This document shows, piece by piece, positions 26,162 through 35,483 of a stretch of DNA of 64,000 nt. The stretch lies in contig OX381706.1 in the NCBI GenBank assembly GCA_947462335.1, positions 12,624,784-12,688,783 of the forward strand, in the 5' to 3' direction. Positions within the stretch are counted from its first letter, which is position 1; each line of letters opens with the position of its first letter. The notes beneath the pieces are model-generated. The model made no database searches, was not told where the DNA came from, and saw only the letters and a program-made list of their open reading frames with translations. Both the position numbers and the translations under genes were made by a program. The stretch is from Harmothoe impar (Eukaryota > Annelida > Polychaeta > Phyllodocida > Polynoidae).

Positions 26162-26406
26162 AAAGCCTCAGACTCACATTAACATATACATGCATTACAT
26201 TACTTTATTGTTACACAGTATACAACACCTGTGTCTTTGTATAAACATGTACCCGGTATTACCATGTATTTTATCCTTTTCTCCACAATTTAACTAAATC
26301 AATTGTGTCACTGTATAACTTTTATGTAACTGTTCATATATAACGTCACAGGATAAAATACATTTATATCCAGACTATATTTGCTTTGTCTTCGTGTTAG
26401 TTCATT
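26162..26406 (+). repeat. Split direct repeat B2, right end of the DIRS-order element
   Basis: The second copy of unit B, separated from A2 by a 45-bp unique linker (26117-26161). The element ends at TTCATT; no target duplication is evident, as expected for recombinase-mediated insertion. Confidence 0.85.
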
Positions 26407-29400
26407 ATACATGTATGAATGGCATTCTTCATGGCATTGTGCTCTGGGACTCATTTTAGTAATTACTTTAAAGGACTACTCGGCATAGGCTGCATTGACA
26501 ATACAAAGGACTCATCAGTCATTTCACAGTTCTTTTGGTCCAGCATAATTAGTGAGGAAGTAAAGCAGTTACTACTGTTTATAGCAATGAGACTCCCATA
26601 GAAACTCTCATAACCTTGCTCAATAAAACTGTGACATAACTAAATATTTTAATTCAAAAATTTCGCTTCTACACTGAAAAACCTACATTTCTAAAAGGTT
26701 TTTATCAGTGGATATCTCAACTAAGTCCTAGGAGTATTCATCACACATTAGTCAAAATGATGAACTGACATTATTCAAATGCTTTAGAATATCAGGGTAT
26801 GCTGCATATAAAGGCCTCACGTTATTGTACTGCATTTATGTACCTCTACATGGGTAAAAACGACACGGGCCACATGGCGACTAGACCATTTTAGGCCCTT
26901 TAAAAACTCAATGGACACAGGAAAATCGGGGACAAAAATCGACCCACAGATTTTTTCTCTAAGTTCTGATTTTACCTAAAAATCGATGCAGGGACAGTCT
27001 AAATTGTGGGTACCCATGTAGAGGCACATTTATGTGTGAGGCTTAGGGACTATGCAAAGTCCCCAAGGATCTAGCTAAACTGACATGTCAGTTCCCTGAT
27101 GAGTGGTTGTCTGAGTCATATCTGTGGCCTAGGGACCAATAACAAAAACGAAACAGTCACTCTGAATGAATTCGAGTTAATCTCTGCATTTCCTTTGTTT
27201 ATGAAATATATTACATGTATTTACACTTGAGTTTGGGTGTCACTGACAAATGATCTTAGCTTACATGTGAGAATTTAGAGCAGGTGTCCAAATATATTCT
27301 AACATGTCATGATAGGCTGTAATAGGTATCCCCAGGAAAAATCGGGCACAACAAACTGCCTATATCCCTTCCACAGGCATAACATGAGAGAGAGAAAATT
27401 ATTGCGAGAGATGCTATAAGTGTAATGTTGACACCTATTTACACCTGTATGACATGGCATAATCTAACATGAGTTCTAATGCATAGACATGCAACTACTG
27501 TAGATGCATTAGCAGTGGATATAGACTGGGTCTTGGAAAGCCCAGAGTGTGTAGTGGCCATTTCCTAAATACATTCGCACTAATGGGAAATATTTCAGTC
27601 CCTTGGTAGGGGAATGGGCCCTCAAGTGAGAAAACATACTCTCATACTAAAAAGGGTGCACAAAGAGATTTCGGAAACCTCCTGATTATGAGGAAGAGCA
27701 TAAGGTACAAACAAGGAGGACTCTTAACCTGTGATGGGGTGTGGGGGAGATATTACATTTTTCAATGAAAGAATCGCTTTCCAAGACATATATATAATTA
27801 TATGAGTTTTCCCAACATTTACCTCCCCTTTGTGAATAAACCATTACTACCTTGGGCTGCCTTGACTACTATTGTTGTGCAAATATTAATAGGTACCCCC
27901 TCTATTCTCATCATGCATAACTCAACATGGTGTATGTCGAGAGATCCTTACAGGAATCAATATTCAGCAAGTGAAGCCAGTATCTATTTGTATGGCTGTG
28001 AGGCAAGATTGATCCAGCCATCTTTGTTTACGCCATCTGTGACATAGTGCAGGGAATTATACTTTCCTATGGCAATGAAATAAACAACCTTTAGTATGTA
28101 GGACAGCACTATTTAGTAAACAATTTGAATTTATCATTTGATATATAAAAATGACAGGGTAATCAAGTGCAATCCATATATACAATTGTAGTCGGGTATG
28201 ATTTTTGTAGAAGTTATCCACATATTAGTGAGGAACTATCAGTGCCACCTAGTGCCTATCCCTGGCAGCAGCGGTGAAATTTTTCTCAATGGGAGGAGAG
28301 TAACATGCTTCAAGCAAGCAGCAAGATTTCTATGTAGCACGTCGCACCAGTGAGGGTCCCGGAAATGTGGTTCCAATTTACTTGTTGGCACTCCAGGCGC
28401 TTTAAATGTATCAATCAAAATTCCATTACCTTTAGTGTGGAATAATGAGTAGGGTGTATGAAGACCCACTTGTCCTCTTTCGTCTGATTTGCCATGTGTT
28501 ATAGTAACATGACTGTGAATGAATCAGCTTGGGTTGTTTAACACTCTGATCGGGTCTTGAATGCAGTCCCCAGTTGGCCTATCTACCTTGTTAGTTGCAC
28601 AAAATTGTGATCAAATATTTGAAGATTCATCCATAATTTTCACATAATTACTCATACGTCATTACAACAATTGTTAAAAATTAGTGGATCCTAATTCTTC
28701 CTTTCCCGATGATAAACTTAAATTGCACTTGTTTTATGATTTGAAGAGTTTATGCAACATCAAAATGAAAGTCATTTAGTAGCCCCCAATTCTGCCATTC
28801 ATGACTCACCTGTGAGTGAGGAACTACATTATTCATGCAGCGTGTTGTTATCTTACTGCATTGTTGTATAATTTGTCTGTAGTGCTTTCATTACCCTAGT
28901 TCTGCCATTGCCTATCTACATCATGGACTGTCTTACATAATTCAGCAAGTCTGTATGAAACCAATCTTCTGACATTTTGTGGTTCAGTTTGATGACAAGA
29001 GCATCAACAACCACATGATTATTAAGTATATGGTAAGACAGAAGTCTTGCTGTGATACAACAATACATATGAGTGGGGTTGTACCAGGAGACATTTCCAT
29101 GGGGGAAATTGCCTAGGAAGAGGTTCAACAATTGAAAAGATAAAAAATACCTCACCTTATGACAGTCTATTTGCTGCTGTATTAGCCCTACATACCGTAG
29201 TTTAGTACAGCTCACCCATCTTCATGTAGAAGGGATTAATCTGTTTCAAGTGCTATTTACATTCTCAAGAATCATGAGCACTGGCATCAACATACCTGAC
29301 AAAGCAAAATGCCTGTAGAGGAAAAGCAAACAGGATTGTCTTCATATGTGCATTGCAGTCTGAACAGCACCTAAAATCAACATTGTATGGAACCAGTAGC

Positions 29401-30253
29401 ATTGGGATTACCACAAGTTTGTTCATGTATGTAACAAGTTGTCTACACTGTTAATTAAAATAAGGGAGTTTTTTATGATTTCTCATTAGGCATTTTGCAA
29501 ACGTTTTGGAAACATAGTAGAAGATCATGCCATACGTTCATGGTATCAGCTCTTAAGCAATGATGCTAAGAAGCAGACCACTGTGTAATAAAGTACATTG
29601 TCCATGTAGTGCAATCTGAGTCCATACTAGATTAGTCATTAGGAGCCATTCAATTTGATTTTCATGCATGTTAACAAAGGGGTCAGGGAGAGTGTTCAGA
29701 TTGTATATCTGATTCGCAAGACTATTTGGTGTTACTGTGGTAGACTTGGTTTCACCATACTGTACTGCAGTTCTTTTGACATTGTTACTCTCGGTGCTAT
29801 GGACTTACATGAAGCGTTTCCTTTCATAAGAAAATAAACTTGGTGTGCAACTTACAGTTCAATTAGTGACTTCTGCGATGCAAGTATTTATAAGCTTCGC
29901 ACCTAGGCAATTTATCTCTCACAAGAACTCTTAATGTGTGTGTCCCAGCTTTTAGAAAATGATACATCTATTTATGATAGGTTTAAAAAACATTGTATAC
30001 AGCAAGTGAAACTCCTCTAGACGCAATAATTTGTCCTTATATGAAGTATGAACATGCTTTTGAAATGATGCTGATGGCAGTCTGCTTTCTGGATAATAGT
30101 CTACATCTAATTGCCCCTACCTGCATTACATCACATATATGTAATATCTATTCTCGAAAGTCACCATTCAGATGATTGCAGCATTTTTATCAACTACAGG
30201 CAGTTTATTGCAAATTTGTCACTCTTTAAGGACAGCAGGATCATGAAGGCTTG
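26407..30253. other. AT-rich non-coding stretch, no gene seen
   Basis: No frame over 100 codons and none with a family signature. No clear tandem or inverted repeats by eye. It separates the DIRS-order element from the Polinton-like element. Confidence 0.55.
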
Positions 30254-30259
30254 ATTGTC
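30254..30259. repeat. Left target-site duplication ATTGTC
   Basis: ATTGTC directly abuts the left tip of the Polinton-like element; the same six bases abut its right tip at 42860-42865. Six-base duplications are typical of Polinton integrases. Confidence 0.92.
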
Positions 30260-30655
30260 AGTAGTATATATTGTATCGGAACGGGACTATGCTTAAGTAC
30301 TGTTTATTACTCACTCGATATGCAGCCAATCAGAGGCCTCCATTTGGTCACGTGACCCGTTGCCATGGTAACGTGACCTACTTAGGACTCTCAGCCAATC
30401 AGAAGCCAGCATTCTGGGTGACCTACTGACCTACTTAGAAGCTCTCAGCCAATCAGAGGCCTAATTACGTCACGTGACCTACTTAGGCTCAGCCAATCAG
30501 AAGCCAGCATTCTGGTAACTATGGTAACGTGACCTACTTAGGGTTTGTTTGTAAACAACACCACGTGGCTCTCTTGTTTGTAAACAACACCAGGTGACAC
30601 GTGACGTGACGTGTTTTGTTTGTAAACAAAAAAAAAAGTTATATAACTTATATAT
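30260..30655 (+). repeat. Left terminal inverted repeat of the Polinton-like element
   Basis: Near-identical to the complement of 42449-42859, apart from about 30 bp missing near 30463 and a few changes. It resumes after the nested insertion at 32842 (TAGAAAATAAAACACAACAA), so the full left repeat is about 430 bp. It is densely filled with short transcription-factor-like motifs: four CCAATCAG boxes (30326, 30395, 30449, 30493), the palindrome GTCACGTGAC (30347), GTTGCCATGGTAAC (30359) and a variant at 30514, and three TTGTTTGTAAACAA-type sites (about 30545, 30574, 30615). Confidence 0.92.
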
Positions 30656-32837
30656 GACTGTGTATCATGAGATCAGTGCATTTCCCGTTCCTGTCCGACC
30701 TACATAAATATGCTCAAATCAACTAAATATTTACCATGCTTATATTAGTCCTTCTGATGCATTGCACTATATTTTTCTTTTTTCTTATCTAATGATTTTT
30801 CTCCAATTTTCTTTGATTAAAATGGCCATTTCCCGTTCCTGTCCGACCAGAAACAATTGCCCTCAGACAATATGTATTGTTTATATACCACAATTATAAT
30901 TGGCCAGCATATTATATTGTTACTATATTATAATTAAAGGTTGAAAACATCAGTTTATCTCCCCATCTCTGGTCAGAATGTAACTTTTTTACACATTTCA
31001 TCAGTGCCTAATCTAATTTTTTTTTACTGGGCATACTTTTATTTAGAAACATGCAATAAGCACACACATGTATTGCCAAGAGTCATATCTAACCGATTTA
31101 CAAAGAAAAATAATCATGTTTTTACATGATTTATCATTTATTCCTGGTCAAAAGGCTGGACAGGAACGGGATATGGCTGGACAGGAACGGGATATTTGAT
31201 TTCTGTAGGTATTTCATGTACTTTGTTCATGGTAAAACAAATCATAAGCACCCAGATGTATTGCCAAGAGTCATATCTAACCGATTTTCAAAGAAAAATA
31301 ATCATGTTCTTACATGGTTTATCATTTATTCCTGGTCAAAGGGCTGGACAGGAACGGGATATGGCTGGACAGGAACGGGATATTTGATTTCTGTAGGTGT
31401 TTCATGTACTGTGTTCATAGGAAACAAATCATAAGCACCCAGATGTATTGCCAAGAATCATATCTAACCGATTTTCAAAGAAAAATAATCATGTTCTTAC
31501 ATGGTTTATCATTTATTCCTGGTCAAAGGGCTGGACAGGAACGGGATATGGCTGGACAGGAACGGGATATTTGATCTCTGTAGGTGTTTCATGTACTGTG
31601 TTTATGGTAAAACAAATCATAAGCACCCACATGTATTGCCAAGAGTCATATCTAACCGATTTTCAAAGAAAAATAATCATGTTCTTACATGGTTTATCAT
31701 TTATTCCTGGTCAAAGGGCTGGACAGGAACGGGATATGGCTGGACAGGAACGGGATATTTGATTTCTGTAGGTGTTTCATGTACTGTGTTCATGGAAAAC
31801 AAATCATAAGCACCCAGATGTGTTGCCAAGAATCATATCTAACTGATTTTCAAAGAAAAATAATCATGTTCTTACATGGTTTATCATTTATTCCTGGTCA
31901 AAGGGCTGGACAGGAACGGGATATGGCTGGACAGGAACGGGATATTTGATTTCTGTAGGTGTTCCATGTACTGTGTTCATGGTAAAACAAATCATAAGCA
32001 CCCAGATGTATTGCCAAGAGTCATATCTAGCCGATTTTCAAAGAAAAATAATCATGTTCTTACATGGTTTATCATTTATTCCTGGTCAAAGGGCTGGACA
32101 GGAACGGGATATGGCTGGACAGGAACGGGATATTTGATTTCTGTAGGTGTTTCATGTACTGTGTTCATGGGAAACAAATCATAAGCACCTAGATGTATTG
32201 CCAAGAGTCATATCTAACCGATTTACAAAGAAAAATAATCATGTTCTTACATGGTTTATTATTTATTCCTGGTCAAAGGGCTGGACAGGAACGGGATTTG
32301 GCCGGACAGGAACGGACAGGAACGGGAAAAAGGGGACAGTTGGGCACCATATGAGGGTATAGAAATAGATAGGAGGGTACATATTTAGTGTAAGAAAAGG
32401 AATCTTTTTAAGTAATATGCTCTATATAGTAGAAATAATTAAATGTGTTAACATTTTAAAAATAAATCAATATGATGGATTGGACAGGAACGGGATAGGC
32501 AAAGAAAAAATGCTGAATGTGCAAAAATGGTTTAACCATATTAAACAGAAATGAGGTGTATGGGAAGGAGAATGTTAACCTCACAATCTATTATATTTAG
32601 AGTAGAAAAAGATATGTGAAAAAGGGAAATACAGTCTGTTATATGTGTTTCAGGCCGGACAGGAACCACTTTGAAGAGATGAAATATACTGAAAAAATAT
32701 AAAATTGAAAAAACTAAAAGTGCAGTACAATACTGCATGAGTAGCAGTATATGCATGAGAATTATGAGTTTGATTTGAGAATATTTTTGACAAGTCGGAC
32801 AGGAACGGGAAATGCATCTATCTCATGATACCTAGTC
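30656..32837. mobile_element. 2182-bp foldback-like transposon nested in the Polinton-like TIR, 4-bp TSD ATAT
   Basis: The ends are inverted copies of about 44 bp: GACTGTGTATCATGAGATC at the left and the complement of GACTAGGTATCATGAGATA at the right, followed by TGCATTTCCCGTTCCTGTCC. ATAT flanks it at 30652-30655 and 32838-32841. The uninterrupted right TIR of the Polinton-like element (ACTTATATATAGAAAT on the complement) gives the empty site and confirms the boundaries. The interior is a seven-unit 187-bp satellite plus single copies of GGACAGGAACGGG. No transposase. Same terminal pattern as 21382-23451 and 46321-46736. Confidence 0.9.
30940..32335 (+). repeat. Satellite of about seven 187-188-bp units
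   Basis: Each unit carries GGCTGGACAGGAACGGGATA twice about 19 bp apart (near 31154, 31343, 31530, 31718, 31905, 32093 and, diverged, 32280), then TTTCATGTACTGTGTTCATG and GCCAAGAGTCATATCTAACC. Reading frames stay open across units only because the sequence repeats. The GGACAGGAACGGGA core also forms part of the host transposon's terminal repeat, so the array seems to have grown from an end motif. Confidence 0.92.
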
Positions 32838-32949
32838 ATATAGAAAATAAAACACAACAAGATAATTTCATGTTATGCTAAAATTATATTTTCGAAAAGC
32901 ACATCTGTTACAGTGACTATGTGTAAGTACGCGCGTTCTCATTCAAACA

Positions 32950-33594
32950 CTATAACACTATTATACTGTAGCAGCAGCAGGTAGGGCAGGAAGAAAAGCA
33001 AGAGCACGAGCAGAAGCGACGACACCATTTGCACCATCCGGCCGTCGCGTTGGTCGCCCTACTATCCGTCGCGCATTCAACTGGAGGCTTAAGTGTGACA
33101 AATGACGATTCTTTGTCGACGCAACTACTAATATCAGCAGCATCAGCAGCATCAGCAGCAGCATCAGCAGCAGCGGCAGCAGCATCGGCAGCAGCGGCAC
33201 TAGCAGCAGCAGCAGCGGCAGCAGCAGTAGCGTGAGCATTAGCAACAACAGCAGCAGCGGCAGTAGCAAGGGCAACAGAGCGTACACTAGCAGCAGCAGT
33301 CCTAACATCAGCAGCGACATCAGCGGCGACATTGGCAGCCGCAACAGCATCAGCAGCAGCAGCGTCGGCATCGGTGGCATTAGTAGCTGCATCGGCAGCA
33401 GCAACAGCAGCAGTCACAGCCGCAGCGGCAACAACAACGCCATCACAACGAGCGTCACTAACAGCCGCAGTAAATGCAGCAGTAGCACGATGAGCAGCAC
33501 TAGCAGCAGCAGTAGCAGCGGCTACAGCAGCAGCTTCACATTCGCGCGCTGCTTCATCATACCACTTCATGTCACGGTCGTAACTTTCCATCAT
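32950..33594 (-). CDS. Alanine-rich protein, unknown function
   Basis: A 214-residue frame on the strand opposite the capsid genes. It starts with a non-repetitive segment (MMESYDRDMKWYDEAARECE), then about 140 residues dominated by alanine with interspersed Asp, Val and Thr, then a Cys-rich C-terminus (about a dozen Cys, for example CKWCRRFCSCSC). A TATA box (TATATAAG, 33685-33678 on the minus strand) lies about 85 bp upstream of the start, which favours transcription. The Ala core comes from a CAG/GCN-type repeat, so an open frame could also be a by-product of triplet expansion. I chose the ATG pair at 33589-33594; the longer frame upstream to 33672 reads poly-Ser/Leu from microsatellites. 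Function unknown. Confidence 0.4.
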   Translation of the reverse strand: MMESYDRDMKWYDEAARECEAAAVAAATAAASAAHRATAAFTAAVSDARCDGVVVAAAAVTAAVAAADAATNATDADAAAADAVAAANVAADVAADVRTAAASVRSVALATAAAAVVANAHATAAAAAAAASAAAADAAAAAADAAADAADAADISSCVDKESSFVTLKPPVECATDSRATNATAGWCKWCRRFCSCSCFSSCPTCCCYSIIVL

Positions 33595-33602
33595 GGTGAT
33601 CA

Positions 33603-33659
33603 GTAGTAGTAGTAGTAGTAGTAGTAGTAGAGAGAATGATGATGATGATGATGATGACG
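33603..33659. repeat. (AGT)n and (GAT)n microsatellites
   Basis: About ten AGT units followed by about seven GAT units, between the putative minus-strand TATA box and the Ala-rich start codon, that is, in its presumed 5' leader. Confidence 0.85.
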
Positions 33660-33677
33660 AAGACGGTTTCACTCCCC

Positions 33678-33685
33678 CTTATATA
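33678..33685 (-). promoter_or_regulatory. TATA box for the alanine-rich ORF
   Basis: TATATAAG on the minus strand, followed by a purine-rich stretch GGGGGAGTGAAACC. It points away from the + strand TATA box at 34212, giving a divergent arrangement with about 520 bp between. Confidence 0.45.
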
Positions 33686-33721
33686 CCCTTACTCCGCGGT
33701 AGGGCGGCGACTCTTCCCTTT

Positions 33722-33908
33722 TTCAAGCCACCGGCCAGCTGCCCACTCACGGCAGGTCTTTAGATTAGACTTAAGTCGCTTACTACGCGCTCACCCCTCT
33801 AATCACATTTTCCAGCCGCCGGCCAGCTGACTGCTGACGACAGGAGAGGGTGATTTTTTTTTCCCTTTAGATTTAAGTCGCTTACCACACGCGCACCCTC
33901 TAGTCACA
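33722..33908. repeat. Two imperfect direct repeats between divergent promoters
   Basis: Units at 33722-33808 and 33809-33908 share GCCGGCCAGCTG-like, TTTAGATT(AGA)CTTAAGTCGCTTAC and CACCCCTCTAATCACA-like phrases in the same order. They lie between two outward-facing TATA boxes, so a shared regulatory or origin role is possible but not shown. Confidence 0.7.
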
Positions 33909-34211
33909 GACAGAGTGACAGAAAGGGAGGGGGTCGCTTTGTTCACGCTACCTGTAGTTGCTTTCTATACACACTCTAATCCCATGACCTCCTAATCCTT
34001 TATACAGGTAACACGCGTTCAACTAATTACACTATTGTATGACAGTCGGTACACCGATTAATTTTAAACCACCCTCCCATCTGGATCCATGACTGGTGGG
34101 TGGAAGGATCCAGCTGAAAAGCGTGATTAGGGCTTTTGTTTCTCTTATGATAGCAGCAGGTCAGCATGCGCCAGCTGAAAATGTCAGACTAAGTCGAACT
34201 CTCGTCGCTCC

Positions 34212-34219
34212 TATAAAAG
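34212..34219 (+). promoter_or_regulatory. TATA box for the rightward gene block
   Basis: TATAAAAG lies 280 bp upstream of the first rightward ORF (34492). The intervening leader holds a (CACCGC)n-type tract (34250-34320) and, at 34470-34481, a pyrimidine run ending CAG just before the ATG, which resembles a 3' splice site, so the leader may contain an intron. Confidence 0.5.
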
Positions 34220-34491
34220 ACTGAGATGCATTCTGTTTCCACACATCCTTCTACCACCGCCACTGCCACCGCCAGCGCCACCGCCACCGCCACCGCCGGC
34301 CAGCCGACCGCCGCCACCGCCTGCAGTCACCCGGCCGCCCCTACCGTCACAGCCATCACTACTACCGCTACACTTACACGCCAGCAGGAAATTTCGAGCT
34401 GAGTCTGCTTATTGCTTATTTTTTTCTTTGAGCTTTTTGTTTTAAAATTTTTTATTTTCACTCAGTCTTTTTTTTTTCAGAGAAAAGAAAT

Positions 34492-35145
34492 ATGGCGCCG
34501 CGGAGGGCGCGAGTTTTTAAAAGACGGACACGCGAACAAAGTGCCCTCCTCAACTGCCCGGCTTTTTTTTTATCTCAAAGTAGAGAGCGTCACGTAGTTG
34601 AGGCTCACGCTTCTCTTGAAGCGTTCCAAATTCTCCAGAAAAGCAAAGCCGAGTGCCAAAGAAATTGTCGTTATACAAGAGCGGAAAAGGAAAACGTAGG
34701 GACATGGCCGAGAGCCGTCTTCTCAGAACAGTATTTACTCCACCAATGCATAATAGCCGCTCTCAGCGCCCCCACTCGTTGGGCGTTTCATGAAAAGAAA
34801 GAGCGCTGCTACTCTCACCCTGCCTCCTCTTATAAAGTGAGAATAAGCGCTATGAAACGATTCCACAAGCCAATCGGTTTTTTGGGAGTGACTGCAGCTC
34901 CCACTCGGTGGGCGCGCTTTGTGGCCGACGTGAACACGGTCTCTAAACGTTTCGACGTCGTCACTTGTTATCCCGCATATTACAACGCAGCCGAATTGAA
35001 GAAGATAGGGACGCACTATTTTAAACCATACGCTCCAATATGTATTTGTCACCGCCGCGCTCGCACTCCTCATAGCTTTTTAGAGACGATCGTGTCACAA
35101 CACAGAAAAAGAAAAAAAAGCGGCAAAGCGACGAGCTTTGCCTAA
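34492..35145 (+). CDS. Unknown basic protein, first rightward gene
   Basis: A 217-residue protein I do not recognise. The start codon has a good animal context (AAATATGG). Both ends are basic (PRRARVFKRRTR at residues 3-14, QHRKRKKSGK near the C-terminus), which suggests nucleic acid binding or nuclear import. The heptad SAPTRWA/AAPTRWA appears twice, at about residues 92-98 and 135-141, flanked by further similar spacing, hinting at an internal duplication. Several Cys/His pairs are present (for example ICICHRR) without a clear zinc-finger pattern. It occupies the first position after the promoter, where a replication or early function would be expected, but nothing in it looks like a polymerase, helicase or nuclease. 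Confidence 0.6.
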   Translation: MAPRRARVFKRRTREQSALLNCPAFFLSQSRERHVVEAHASLEAFQILQKSKAECQRNCRYTRAEKENVGTWPRAVFSEQYLLHQCIIAALSAPTRWAFHEKKERCYSHPASSYKVRISAMKRFHKPIGFLGVTAAPTRWARFVADVNTVSKRFDVVTCYPAYYNAAELKKIGTHYFKPYAPICICHRRARTPHSFLETIVSQHRKRKKSGKATSFA

Positions 35146-35238
35146 ATGATCAAAAAAAAAAAGAAAAAAAAAAAAAGATTGATCTGCACTTTTCTCTCCT
35201 CCTCCCCTCCTCCTCTTCTTTTTTTTTAAAAATAAATA

Positions 35239-35271
35239 TTTGTATCAGACTCCTCTGGAGTCTGATACAAA
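35239..35271. other. Perfect 15-bp stem hairpin with 3-nt loop
   Basis: TTTGTATCAGACTCC and its exact complement flank TCT. It lies in the 340-bp gap between the unknown basic protein and the packaging ATPase, after a pyrimidine-rich tract. It could act in 3'-end formation, in RNA processing or as a protein-binding palindrome; the sequence alone does not tell which. Confidence 0.8.
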
Positions 35272-35483
35272 CATTTATGAGTATTGAGTGAAAATAGAAT
35301 TTATCGCAAAAATAAAAAGAAAAAAAGACACTTCTGCCGCCGCTACTATGACACCGTCCGGTATCAATAAAAAAGGTCCGCTGACTTTTCTCCACAACCA
35401 TTCACTACCGAACGTTCGAGTGAGAAACACAGCAGACAGTCAGACACACAACTACTCTCTGACGCCTGCTGAAAAAAACAAAA

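Larger units (their letters stand above)
18971..26406 (+). mobile_element. DIRS-order retrotransposon, Ngaro/PAT-type, with split direct repeats
   Basis: Two repeat units define the element. Unit A (172 bp) occurs at 18971-19142 and 25945-26116; unit B (245 bp) occurs at 25705-25949 and 26162-26406. The order is A1 - genes - B1 A2 B2, which is the split-direct-repeat arrangement known for the Ngaro and PAT groups of tyrosine-recombinase retrotransposons, as opposed to the inverted repeats of DIRS1 itself. The genes between are gag, reverse transcriptase with RNase H, then a tyrosine recombinase, the order expected. The copy is not functional: gag is frameshifted, RT and RNase H each carry a nonsense codon, and a 2070-bp DNA transposon splits RT. 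The high A1/A2 and B1/B2 identity argues for a moderately young copy. Confidence 0.9.

Noticed and set aside
31126..32184. Series of overlapping + strand frames of 63-104 codons, nearly identical to one another
   Set aside because: They are the 187-bp satellite read in different phases; the frames end because of unit length, not because of gene structure.
33029..33606. Plus-strand Ala-rich and Ser-rich frames over the CAG-type repeat
   Set aside because: Shadow frames of the triplet-rich tract. The minus-strand frame has a TATA box and non-repetitive ends, so only that one is listed, with low confidence.
34226..34378. Short Thr/Ala-rich frame beginning just after the + strand TATA box
   Set aside because: Its ATG lies only about 14 bp from the TATA box, upstream of any likely transcription start; the frame reflects the CACCGC repeat.
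34735..35073. 112-codon minus-strand frame inside the unknown basic protein gene
   Set aside because: Shadow of the plus-strand gene, which has the better start context and position in the gene block.
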